Below are positions 24,556 through 35,759 of a stretch of 60,000 bases of DNA, piece by piece (the first letter of the stretch is position 1; every line of letters starts with the position of its first letter). Under the pieces are notes generated by a model. That model saw nothing but the letters and a program-made list of their open reading frames with translations, searched no databases and was not told the origin of the DNA. A program made the translations under genes and the position numbers. The DNA is from Hydractinia symbiolongicarpus (lineage: Eukaryota > Cnidaria > Hydrozoa > Anthoathecata > Hydractiniidae): assembly GCF_029227915.1 (NCBI RefSeq), contig NC_079884.1, forward strand, positions 20,586,001-20,646,000, written 5' to 3'.

Positions 24556-25173
24556 TAAGCACAATGTCAAAATCAACTTTGTCAAAAGCTTTGTCAATGT
24601 CCAGATAAATTACATCTGCATTCCAATATTGTTAAGACAAATTCAAAATGGTCAAGCAATTGGCTCACACAAACTACCAGCCCGAAATCCATGTTGGTTT
24701 GGGTTAAAACAATCATTTCTCTCACGAAAGGTTGCAAGATCATTGTGAATAACTTTCTCAAATATTTTTATCACATGAGAGGTCAAAGCTATAGGACGGT
24801 AATTTGATGCTACTGTTTTCATTTCACCTTTGAAAACATGAGTAATTAATGAAGTTTTTAGAGGCTATGGTATATCTCCATCATCAAGACACTTTCTCCA
24901 AAAAATGTTGAGGGTTTTGGCAAAAGAGGTCTTGTATGGCTTTAGTGGAATGAAAAAAAAAACAGAAGAATTTTGCTCACTTAATGCTTGTGCTATAAGG
25001 AGTTTGTAGCTGAAAAGATATTTTGGATTGATTTTTATTGCATTAGTCGCTTTATCTTCACAGTATTTTTTTCTCAATACACATGAGGCTTGCAATTTTA
25101 CCTCAATCTTGATTTTTTCATTATTGAGTTTTGCATAACGTGTGGGAGATGTCACATGTAGTAAAAATTTGTT

Positions 25174-25480
25174 AATTTTTCTTCTTCGGCAACATAAGTT
25201 GGAACGGTACCTGTCAGGAGTTGATTTCTTATATCTGTTGGTAACTTCGAAAGGCACATTTGTTTTTAAATGTTTGAAAAATATAGAGTAGAAACTGGAA
25301 AGGATCTTAGTTGTAGAATTTAAATTAAATTTTTCTTCTTCTGCAACATAAGTTGGAATGGTATCTGTCAGGAGTTGATTTCTTATATCTGTTGGTAACT
25401 TTGAAAGGCACATTTGTTTTTAAATGTTTGAAAAATATAGAGTAGAAACTGGAAAGGATCTTAGTTGTTGTAGAATTTAC
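25174..25480 (-). repeat. 154-bp tandem duplication inside the LINE
   Basis: Two head-to-tail copies (about 25174-25327 and 25328-25480) differ at only a few bases. Both read on the minus strand as the same peptide block (LSSFYSIFFKHLKTNVPF, TNRYKKSTPDRY). The duplication is more recent than the general decay of the LINE. Confidence 0.85.
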
Positions 25481-25949
25481 AAATTTGGATTTAGCGTACT
25501 TCTTGGTCATCTTTTGGATAAGCGTTTTCCTCCAAATTCATAACACTTTCTTGTAAGCATATATTATTAAGCTTTTCCTGTTCCACTCTTCATTTCATGA
25601 AGTTTGCTGATTTTCTTGAACTATTATTTCAGGATTAAGATTGATTTGGGCTTGGCAATGTTCTGGGCTCTCATTAGAAAGTGTTTTATTGTTCTCAGAT
25701 TCAAGAGTTTAATTTTTGGGTTCCAGTGATAGTTACAGTGGTGGTAGACGGTACACTGATATTAGTGACAATATCTGATTCACATTTTCCACAAAGATAG
25801 TGAAAACCAGGAATTTTGTAAATGTCGATTTTTACATTACACCATCTGTAGTCATGTTTAATTCTTCAAGCTTTTTTTTAAAACATGATTTGTGGACTTC
25901 TTGTTCACAAGATGTGCATGACAAAATTTAATTGTATACCCTCAAACTT

Positions 25950-26870
25950 ATACTCAGGGACTGAATAGTAGTTTGAGTAATTTTTCTATTGTGCTATTGT
26001 GTAGATATGAAAAAAAGGTTGAAATTTGACAACCTCAAAGTAAAATTCATAAATTTCCAATTGTTAAGTCTATGCCTCATGTCAGTGCAGTAAAATACCG
26101 TTAACTTTCACTTTTAATCTATAAATCATTTTTATTTGAAAAAGAATAGAAACCAATCAATCAATTTTCTTGTATCTGCTGAACTAGATCGTTTAGGAGA
26201 GAAATGTTGACATTATCTGGCAAAGATAGCACATTTCATAAAAATGGCAAAAAAAGTGCAAGCCATAAAAAGGCCTGCAAAAGTCCTGTATCTCAAGGAT
26301 ACAATACAAACAAAAAAGCAATTGTTTATGGAAGAAACCTGGCTGAACAGCCATAAAAATGCAGAACTATATATTGAGTGTTTTACCATATTTGTATTAT
26401 TTATATAGACTCACTTTGTAAAAAAATTTCAATATTCAAAATGTGCCTTTTCCTGACATTGGAAGATTACACTGTGATCCAGTGGAACTCCATCAACAGG
26501 GGCCAATACTAAAAAGAAAATAATGCTCAATGTTTTGATTTAATTTTGTTGTGAATTATAGCTAACACAGATTATTTAAACAAAGGTTATTGCAACACTA
26601 CTCAGTATATCACACCATAGTTTTGTCAAAGTATTTACTCCCTTTAAGGTGAAACAATTCTTTCATCTCCCTCATGTTAATGAAATATTATGAACATTTT
26701 ACGTATCGCTATTACCAGTTCCAAGTAAATCAACAAGGAAAACTGTTGGCCTAAACAAACATCTAAGATATCGTAGAGACCTTACAAGAAGGTGAATACT
26801 GTCAGCTTTTGGAAATTGAGAAAAATCACAATTATAGTAAGCATCACAAATAAGACAAGGCTTTACAAGC
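25950..26870. other. No recognisable feature
   Basis: AT-rich sequence between two LINE fragments. I see no open frame of note and no repeat boundary. It may be further decayed transposon sequence. Confidence 0.4.
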
Positions 26871-26904
26871 TATTAAAGAATAAACAAATTATTTTTATTC
26901 TTAT

Positions 26905-27225
26905 GCTAAAAACTATCAAAAAAATGAAAATTGGTCCACTCTTCAACAAAAATTAACAAACCTGACCGGAGACATAACTGAGATTTTATCCCACCAATAC
27001 CAAACAGTATTCAGTGAACTAATACCTATGGAGAACATTAGAATCGATTTCATCAATCTGAAGAGAATATCATCAACTTAATTGACAAACTCTCCAACAA
27101 TGCTGAACTTTGTCCAGGTAGTTTCCCAACTATTTTACTGAAGAAATGCAAAAAATCTATCAATACCCCTTCTTGTATTGTGGCAAAAATGTATTAACTG
27201 TGGAAAAATTACTCAACTTTAGAAG
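26905..27225 (+). pseudogene. LINE reverse-transcriptase fragment, plus strand
   Basis: A short readable stretch includes LTGDITEILSHQYQTVFSE and later NLIDKLSNNA, PGSFPTILLKKCKKSI. This corresponds to the region just before the reverse-transcriptase fingers in Jockey/CR1-type LINEs, where a conserved APGPDG...ILLK segment is expected. It is frameshifted and has a stop after about 27200. It is cut off at its 3' side by the SINE-like copy starting at 27231. It is on the opposite strand from the 22-26 kb LINE and covers a region not seen there. Confidence 0.6.
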
Positions 27226-27230
27226 CACTT

Positions 27231-27493
27231 GCTGGGTGGGTGGATGTGCATATTTTACATGACTAGCCAAACAAATATGGAGGGATATACCCTGCCCATC
27301 ATTTCCAGGAGGGACCATGGCTTAGGAGTTGTAGAGCATTTAATTCTTATTTTGAGCTAAGCAGACTTAATTAGGGTCCACGCTCTACCAGACAACTCAC
27401 TGCAACATCCATCAACCCACACAGTGTGCCATCTCCCCAATTTCCCTCACATGGCTTGAGTTAACCCAGGACTATGGTAACATTCACTCGCCC
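27231..27493 (-). repeat. SINE-like interspersed repeat, copy B
   Basis: Minus-strand counterpart of the repeat at 18580-18880, starting GGGCGAGTGAATGTTACCAT and containing GAAATTGGGGAGATGGCACA. The element body contains CTGGTAGAGCGTGG, which resembles the tRNA D-arm/box A region, so a tRNA ancestry is possible. A short (ATT)n run adjoins its start. Confidence 0.7.
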
Positions 27494-27577
27494 ATATTAT
27501 TATTATTACTAAAATTTCTCACCCAAGATAGCCTTTTCAGTTTCTATTTTGCTATACTCGTGCTACTTAAGGACTAG

Positions 27578-28205
27578 CTCCTTTTTTATTTCAGGGTCAT
27601 TTTCAATAACTCAAGTTATAAAGATTGTGGCATAATTTATTGGCCACCATATCAAAATATGAATAGTAAAACGCAGAACTCTGCTTTTGTGAAAAATTTT
27701 GATGACGTGATATGCCATAAACGCGCTTTACCAGCAGTTTTTTTCAACTGGTTTTCCGCGCCATTAAAGGGTCTTTAATTTTGCTGAAAGTAGCATAAAA
27801 GCAAGTCTTGGCATGAAGTGTCTTTCGAATACTCTGTATCAAATTGAAATATTTACCTCCCGCGAAGATATGACGTAGTCTATTTCAAAAATAGCTTTAG
27901 ATTTACTAGAATCCGCGTTTTCGACATTTTAGCGATTTATATAAACTTACGACACGGTTATCCTGTAAATAGACCACTTTAAACGCGCTTAACCCTTTGT
28001 TGCAAAAATTGTAGTTGTTCAATGACGCAAAAAACCGCTTGAAAAAAAGCGCAGGAAAAGCACGTTTTTGGCATATGATGTCATCAAAATTTCTCGGAAA
28101 AATTGAATTCTGCATTTTACTATTCATATAATGATATGGTGGCCAATAAATTATGCCAGATTCTTAATAACTTGAGATTTTGAAAATGATGGAATAAAAA
28201 AAGGA
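27578..28205. mobile_element. DNA element with roughly 190-bp terminal inverted repeats
   Basis: The left arm (about 27578-27770) and right arm (about 28019-28205, reversed) share TCCTTTTTTATT, CATAATTTATTGGCCACCAT, ATGAATAGTAAAA and AAATTTTGATGACRTSATAT blocks in the same order. Identity looks around 80 percent by eye. The roughly 250-bp centre is unpaired. A 73-codon open frame on the minus strand runs across the right arm and is incidental. Long arms with a short non-coding centre indicate a foldback or MITE-type element; the superfamily is not assigned. Confidence 0.75.
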
Positions 28206-28689
28206 CTGGACCAATAAAGAGAATCCTAGTGCATGTAAAGGTTCCATTTAACTTACAAGGTCTTGGATACACAGCAATCACTTACAGCCTGTTGAATTAG
28301 GAATAAAGAAAAGCATGGCGGCAAAAAAAGCTGTTGTATTTCTAATTTACGCTGCATTCAGCAGCAAAAAAAAGCCATCATAATTCTATTCTCGACAGCA
28401 ATTGTAAGTTACTTCAGCCATTGTGGAGGAACACCATATCTATTTTCCATATAACTAACTTTTTATAGGATTTTAATTTTAAAACGCGCATTCATTCACT
28501 ATAATATGAAACTATCAAGTGTAAATTGCGCCTAACTTTACGAAATCAATTTTCATCTTTCGCTATGCTCAATCTAAAAATAGAGCAGCAGTACATACAT
28601 TTGAAAGATTAAATAAAGATCAGGAATGGTTTCTACGAAAAGAAACATTAACACGAAAGTTAAAACTTTTCGTGCGCGCATGGATATTT

Positions 28690-28930
28690 TGCCGCCGTAA
28701 ATTTAGAATCTACGGCTCCTTGACAGCAAAAGCTGAATGCCGCAGTAAATTCAGAGGGCTGCACTCAACTAGACAACAGCATAAGATATCAATCCTATTC
28801 TAATGCTGAACACTAAGGAGAAAGGATAGATTCACACATTTAGTCTCTGGCATGACTCAGCTAGGGTTTGAACCAAAGACCTCCAGTACTGGAAGAGAAG
28901 GATCTATCACTAGGCTACCAAAACACCCCC
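28690..28930 (-). repeat. tRNA-derived SINE
   Basis: On the minus strand a tRNA-like head carries an A box (TGGTAGCCTAGTGAT, plus coordinates 28906-28920) and a B box (GGTTCAAACCC, 28864-28874), spaced about as in a tRNA gene. The acceptor stem does not pair, so this is a retroposed SINE head rather than a tRNA gene. The body to about 28690 is non-coding. The 3' boundary is uncertain. A sequence partly like the tail (GCTGCATTCAGC) occurs near 28350. Confidence 0.65.
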
Positions 28931-29144
28931 TAATTTGGCTGTATAAATTTGCATTAAGCTGTATTTTCGTGGCTAAGTTTATTATATATATTTTAGTATA
29001 AATAATTTTTCTGACTAAAAGTTTGGCAAATCAAACAATCACAACTAAAATTATTCTAAAGCAACAGCTCCTAAAATGAAAGGAGTCTGGACAGCACTGC
29101 ATGTTTACAGCATTCTGTAATTTGCAGAACAAAAAAGAAATTTA

Positions 29145-29510
29145 AAGAGACTAACTAAATAAGTATTTTATTTTTTACGGCGATCAAATAAATTATATTC
29201 ACAAACTGTTTTTGCTGTTTTGCAAGTTATTTAATTGACAAACATTCAAAAACTGTTGTCTTACTTGCTTTCTGCATAATTAGCTATAAAATTTATGCGT
29301 CAGTCATATTGCCCTATTATCGATATCAGCAGAGAAAACAATGTCAAGTTAGCGATAAATATATCTTTGCATTGATTATCGCTATATAGCCTTATCGCTA
29401 ATCAATTTCTATTTAGTGATTTATCGATAGCTATTTAGTGATAATTAGATCTTCATCTAATTATCACTAAATAGCTATTGATAATTATAGTTTGTTATCT
29501 AATTCCCTGT
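29145..29510 (-). repeat. Short AT-rich interspersed repeat, copy 2, with perfect hairpin
   Basis: Reverse-oriented relative of the repeat at 21541-21880. It contains a perfect 24-bp inverted repeat (29427-29450 and 29455-29478) with only a four-base spacer, which extends to about 30 bp with one mismatch. It ends about 170 bp before the VPS15 start codon, so it forms part of that gene's upstream region. Confidence 0.65.
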
Positions 29511-29679
29511 AAATTGCCACATTATAAAAATAAATAACTGCGATTGATTTATAAAATTTTGTTACAATTTAGAAAAATGTATAAATATCCTGGATAAATG
29601 GTGCACAGGGTGAAATAGTTTTGAAGCATGTTATATTGGATTCTGTTTATGATAATTTAAACATATTGCTCCTGTTACC

Positions 29680-32600
29680 ATGGGTAATCAACTGACAGGT
29701 ATTGCTCCTGCACAAATCCTTAATGCTGAAAATTACTTCACAGAACTGCCAGAGTATAGATTTGATGCTAGGTAAGTTATATTGGTAAAGATCATATTAT
29801 ACATACTGTTACTTATTTTTTTTATTGAAATTGTTATTAATTGTTCACTTTTTTACCTCGTTTTAGCTTGGGAAGTACAAGATTCTTAAAAGTAGTGCGA
29901 GCAAGACACAAGTATGTTGTTGTTACATATTTACATTATGCAAGGGTTTGACAAATCCTTTTTTGGCTGGCTATTTGTACACATGTTTTTTATTTATTGT
30001 AAGTTTGTCGGTGGCAACGTACAAAAAAAACTTCTTGTATGTCTTGTATGTTTTTTCTGCAATGATGTTAGTAGAGAATTGGGTTGGGAAAAAAATAAAA
30101 TAATGTATAATGTTCAAGAATTTTCTTCCTTTACCAACATTGCTATTATTATTTCAGCAATAAATCTTAACGGAGAAAGTGCACTAACTGAGAAAAACGA
30201 ACACTCCTGTTACTTTTCTTATTTTAAATTACATTATAATGATTGTGGAAAAGTTTTTCTTAAAGAAAACAAGGAAACTCTAACACTCGTCTTGAGTAGA
30301 ACCTGGGCAGCTTTAAAAAGTAAATGCAAGGTAAACAAAAAAGCCTGAAGGCTAAAGAACTATATGAAACAACTCAATCTCTTCCAGAAAAATCAAAATA
30401 ATGAATAAGAAGATAATTAAGAAGAAGGAATATAGACATTGGGGCCATATAAAAAAAATAAGGGGAGAGCAGAAACTCCCTCACAGATCAAAGAAAACAA
30501 AATTTTAATTGGAAAATATGTTCAAGAATGTTCTCAAAACATGATGTTACAAGAAAAAATTTAATTCCTTATTTTTGCCTGTCTAAGAGCAAGATAATAA
30601 TGGAAAAAAAATTAATAAAAAGATGAGTAAAAGGTTGTTAGCCATTTATCTTATCACAGGTAGTAAACAATCGAAGGATTTTTCTTATCATAATGTATTT
30701 TATCATCATTCTTGGCTTAACGTCCGTTTTCCATGCTAGCATGGGTTGGACGGGGTATATTATGACCCTCTTCCAATCTGATCTAGACCGTATTAGATCT
30801 AAACTCAACTTCCCCTGTATCAAGTCTGTCCTTATAACCTCCTGCCAAGTCTTTCTCGATCTGCCTCTGGGTTTTGCCCCAGGAACTATTAAGTCTCTAC
30901 ACTTTCTTACCAAATTATCCTCCTCCATTCTTTCCAAGTGCCCCAGCCAATTCAATCTTTTTATCTGGTTAACATCTTTAATTCTATGGATACTTAGCCT
31001 ACTTCTTAGCTCATCTGAACTCTTTCTGTCGGCGTTACACATCCACCTAACCATTCTCATATCATTCCTTTCTAAACGGTCAAGATCTTCCTGCTTCACT
31101 GCCCATGTCTCACTACCGTACAACATAACACTTCTTACACAGGCCTCATACAACCTACCTTTTACCTCAATTGACAAGACTCTGCTAGTCAACAAAGGAA
31201 GTATTTTATGCTCCTAAAAACTAAAGAATTATTATTATTCTGCCTTACCTATATTAGCCTGCTATCTTAAAATTTAGACCAGGAGAATAAAAGCTTTCAA
31301 TGCAAAAAAAATATATATACTTCACTTTTTCATGATTGAAAAAAAATAATTAACCATTGTAATGCTTGCACATTGAAAAAAGAGAGAAAATCTGAAAACG
31401 AAATGTAAAGCTATTGTCTGTACTAACTTTGACATACATTTTTGAGAAAACAATACTTAAAAAAAGGAAGTTTCATAAAAGAAAACTCACAATTTGGCTA
31501 TTTTGACCTTAATTGTAAAATTTAGGCCCATCGAAAATTGTAAAAATGCTAAATCGTGAATTTTTATTTTCTCATTGACATTATTTCAAGACCTCTGTGA
31601 GCATAATTAACACCTATGCCTATCGAAAATTTACTTCTAAAAGTTTATTTGCAAAATTTTTTTACAAAAGTTCCCTTTTTTAACCCTATTCAGTCCAAGG
31701 GGGGTTAATGGTTTATTTTTAATAATTAATTTATGCTATGTTGCATTGCTATAATACTTACTGAGTTTCAATATTTATCTATTAGACACCTGTATGCTAA
31801 ATTGTTAGGTGCCATACATCTCAGAGGCTTTGATATTGGCTATTACTTGGAACTACACCTAAAAATTTCTATAAAATCCTTATAATCGGGAAAATATAAT
31901 AACTCTTGTTAGGATTTTGCTTAGAACTTGAAACTTACAACACAACTTTGTTTCATCAAGTAGAATCCTTCTGTATGTTTTAAACACATGATTAATCTCC
32001 TAGATATTTTGGATTTTACTTGGAAATCGGAAAAACCGGATTTCTTGCAATTTCTTATGTGAACTATGTAAAAACTTTTATTTGTTTTTCAGAAGCTGCG
32101 AAGAGAATGTAAGAATTCGTTCTAGAACTAAAGTAATTAAATTTTAAGCAGATGGTAATATTTGGAACAAATTTTAAGATTTAATGCTGTCATAGAAAAA
32201 GTGCTAACATGAGCAACAATTTATTGGCTCCATTTAATTCCTTTTGTGACGTACTATAATTGTGCCAAGTTTCATTCAATTTGAACAAGCCTATGAAAAG
32301 TTATAATATGTTCGAAAAACACTGGACTGAATCATGTTGAAGTTACTAATATGCAGCAGGGATCAATTTAATCAATTTTTTTAAGACTTGCCTATGTAGA
32401 GTAATTTATCAGCCCTTTAAATGATAGTATTAATTTTTTATTATTGGTTTTTTAACTGCTTAGCTGGTCTATATGGGAAAATATAGACTGAGGTCATGAC
32501 GTATGGACACAGTTAATACTGATTTTGTTTAAAAAACATACAACATTCGTTAACATACTTTTTATGAACGGTTTAAACTTTCAGTTTAAAAGCTTTTTCA

Positions 32601-35600
32601 CCTCATTGGTGTTTGGTTTAAAAGACTCAACAATTTTCTGGACTTGCTTAAATTATATCGTTATTTAGTATGCCTAGTGTAGATTGTATAATATTCTAAC
32701 GCACTGCAGATGTTATGCTTATCCGTTTAGAGAGGGATATGTCGTTATTAAAGTATTCGTTATACATGATCCATCTCTTCCGCTATCTTCATATCAAGAA
32801 GAATTAACTAAAATAACCAAATATGTGTCTGGCTTTCCAAATGTGCTACCTTTCCACAAGAGTCTGCTGACAGATCGAGCAGGGCTAATGATCCGACAGT
32901 ACGTTCATGACAACTTGTATGATCGTATCAGGTATGATAATGTAACATGTTTTATATAACTTTACCTTCTATATAACTTGGTTAATGCAACTTTAAAGTT
33001 TTAATTTATGTTTCATTTTTTTTCTCAGCCTCTGTTACTAAGTGTAAAATTTTGATTTCAGCCTCAAAGTTACCAAGAACTTGCTTAACATAGTATTTGG
33101 ATTAAAAGATGTTTTATTCCTTTAAGGATACGGTAACCCATTTATCCAATTTTTTCTGAAAAATTGTTCTAAAAAAATCTTATTCCATAAAATGTTTAAA
33201 ATGCAATTTGATCATATGCTTTGAAAAATTTCTTTACTAGTTATCAAAGTGTGAAGTCAAGGATGTATATTTCAGTTCAAATATCTCTTCCTTTCCTGGA
33301 AATCAAATGAAATACATCATCTTATAGGAAATTTATTTATCTTTAGAACATATATTTTTTAAAAAATAATTTTATCATAAATTTGAGATATTTTAAATTT
33401 ACTGAGTGAGTGTGAGAAGGGGTTACCATATCCTTAAAGAACTGTTTTGTAAATTGCTTTTTTCATTATGTTGCTTGATTTTTGATTTTGCAAATTATTA
33501 TCCAAACCTGTTGCTTAACAGTTTTGACCCAAAGCAATTATAAAAAATCTTGTGTAATGTAATACATTAAGGTCCTTCTGTGGGTTGACATATACTGTGT
33601 ATTTGTACCAATGTGTTATCTAATGTAAATAGATCGATATCTAATGTGATATAAAAATCTTTCTTAATAGCACCCGTCCGTTCCTAAATACTGTGGAGAA
33701 GAAATGGATTGTTTTTCAACTACTCTGCGCCTTGGAGCAAATGCATGGTGTAAAAGTAAGTGATTTAATTTATCTGTAATATATTGATCTCCATCTGATG
33801 TTTTCCTAACTCTAATTTTTCTTATCAGTACAAAACAAGTACAAAAATATTTTTGTTATTATTTCCAAACAACAACTTCCTCAACATAAAGCTTATCACC
33901 CATTTGTAAAAATCATCTTTTTAAGAAGTAAAAATATGGAAGCAAAAGTAACAGTAGCTATAGTTTATAACAAAATTTGGATTTAATTTAATGTCTGTGA
34001 AAAGATGTTTTAATTGATTTCATGCAAAAACTTACAAAGCTAAAGTTGAAATTATAGAAATAGGTAAATAAATCCATCAACCATGAAAGGTGCGATGTTA
34101 AGTTTTGTTTTATTTCATAGCTTTGCCACGGAGATATAAAAACAGAAAATGTTATGGTAACCAGTTGGGGATGGATGCTTTTAACCGACCTTGCTAGTTT
34201 CAAACCTGTGTTTTTACCTGTTGACAACCCTGCAGAATTTAATTATTTTTTTGATACATCAAGACGAAGAACTTGTTACTTAGCTCCTGAAAGATTTGTT
34301 GATGCAAGCTCAAGAAACCAAGACTCTCTAAACATTAGTAATACTGATAAATCTGATGGTTCTAGTCCAATTCTACCAATGCAAGGTTTTCCAGCTGCCC
34401 ATCAGTTTGATCTTACTGAGACTATGGATATCTTCTCAGTGGGGTAAATTTAATCCTTTTTATAAAAATGATCAAAATTTGTGGTAATGCAATACAACTT
34501 TAAAAAGGAACTAAGCATGAAAATTGTATTTAAATCTCTTTGTAACATATGCCAGAAGTACTGGGAAGTATGTTAATAGTACAGATAACTCCATTTAACT
34601 TACACACCAAAAAACTTAAACTTTTTTTTATCTTAAATCATTTTGTTAGTTCTTCTGAACTTTTCTTTGTACTTTCTTATAAAAAAATTTGGTTAACTTG
34701 TACCTTGGATAGCTTGAACATTTAGCTCTACCCATTTTTGCAACTTTTGTACATGCATGAGTATGCTAAGCAGCATTTAGAATGCGCTAGTTGCATATTT
34801 TAGCAAGCTGTAATTATGAAATATTCCACAAAAGATAAAAGTGCCAAAATATCAAATAATGAAAAAAATAAAATAAAATAATGTTGACATCAGCAACAAT
34901 TAGCACAGCTTAAGAGTTTGGAGTTAACCAAATAACCTAAAATCTTAACTCCTAAGTCTGCTGCGAACGTTGAAAAGTTTAAATTGTGTAATATAAAAAT
35001 AACCAAAATTATATATTTAAAATGAGTTTAGGTAAAATGTCAAGTTTTTAAACTGTTACCTGTTGTCAAAGTTGTTAAAAAATTGTTAATAACTACGCTG
35101 TTCTATTTTTGTAATAGTTGCGTGATCGCTGAATTATTTTGTGATGGTACTGGACTTTTTGATTTATCGCAACTTCTTGCATATCGCACAGCAGATTTCA
35201 ATCCTGAACCTAAGCTCTCCAAGCTTGATGATAACATTAAGGTAGATGTAGTGTAATCAGAAAGGGCTTATAAACGTTTGTGACGTGACTACCGTGTTTG
35301 TCAGACATTTAGTTCATAACTTTTGATTGTTGTTTTACTAAGCTTGTTTGGTAATCTTAAAAACTTTTTCTAAAGGACATGATTAAACATATGATCCAAC
35401 TTGATCCAAAGAAAAGACTATCTGCAAAAGACTATATGAGCAAGTATAGAGGTATGTACTGTATATTTTTTTAACAAGATATGTATGTTATCTATAAATA
35501 CAATGCCAGAACCTCAAAATGTATGATTTGAATTTGTAATTTAGGAACATAATGCCTTAAGCACCTCTATCACATTTTCGATATTTTGCATCATCACCCA

Positions 35601-35759
35601 AAAGGTGTTGATAGCTAATTTGAATCATTTTTGCGCTTTTTACTTTTAATTTCCTATTTTAGGCTCAGTTTTTCCAGAAGAATTTTATTCGTTTTTAAAG
35701 AACTATTTATGTGGATTTGCATTAATGCCTGTTTTAACTTGTGATGAGAAAATAGCGAA
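29680..35759 (+). CDS. PIK3R4: VPS15 part 1: myristoylation signal and kinase-like domain (exons 1-8)
   Basis: Exons: 29680-29771, 29867-29911, 32710-32931, 33671-33755, 34121-34443, 35118-35241, 35376-35451, 35663-35759. Visible kinase features: [14 protein letters not shown] as the glycine-loop region; Lys60 in YVVIKVF; the catalytic-loop equivalent HGDIKTENV (residues 151-159), with Gly in place of the Arg of HRD as in the family; and the metal-binding motif equivalent DLA (171-173), where DFG is usual and human VPS15, as I recall it, has [14 protein letters not shown] follows as the activation segment. The Lys, both Asp and Asn are all present. Intron 2 (2.8 kb) contains a LINE tail. Confidence 0.95.

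Larger units (their letters stand above)
21990..25945 (-). pseudogene. Decayed non-LTR retrotransposon (LINE), interrupted by a DNA element
   Basis: Read right to left on the minus strand. A zinc-finger-like segment comes first (SCTSCEQEVHKSC with a later HYLCGKC, about 25710-25940), then a region with an internal duplication (25174-25480). The reverse-transcriptase core follows: SNYRPIALTSHVIKIFEK, then NQHGFRAG, then motif A YLDIDKAFDKVD near 24560-24610. A 1.3-kb element then intervenes, and the RT resumes at 23235 (FQWLKSFLI, GPLIFLILISDID, and FAED where FADD is expected), followed by C-terminal sequence down to 21992. Many frameshifts and stops, and the altered catalytic FADD box, make it inactive. 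The motif style suits a Jockey/CR1-type clade, not resolved further. Confidence 0.8.

Noticed and set aside
28850-28930. Functional tRNA gene on the minus strand
   Set aside because: A and B boxes are present but the acceptor stem does not pair and the sequence continues into a SINE-like body.
29914-30348. 144-codon plus-strand open frame after VPS15 exon 2
   Set aside because: It begins in the intron just past the exon 2 donor, has no recognisable domain, and the family protein continues from exon 2 to 32710 instead. It may be decayed transposon sequence, but I cannot support a gene.
30693-31217. 174-codon plus-strand open frame
   Set aside because: Antisense shadow of the LINE C-terminal fragment, whose minus-strand frame carries the conserved residues.
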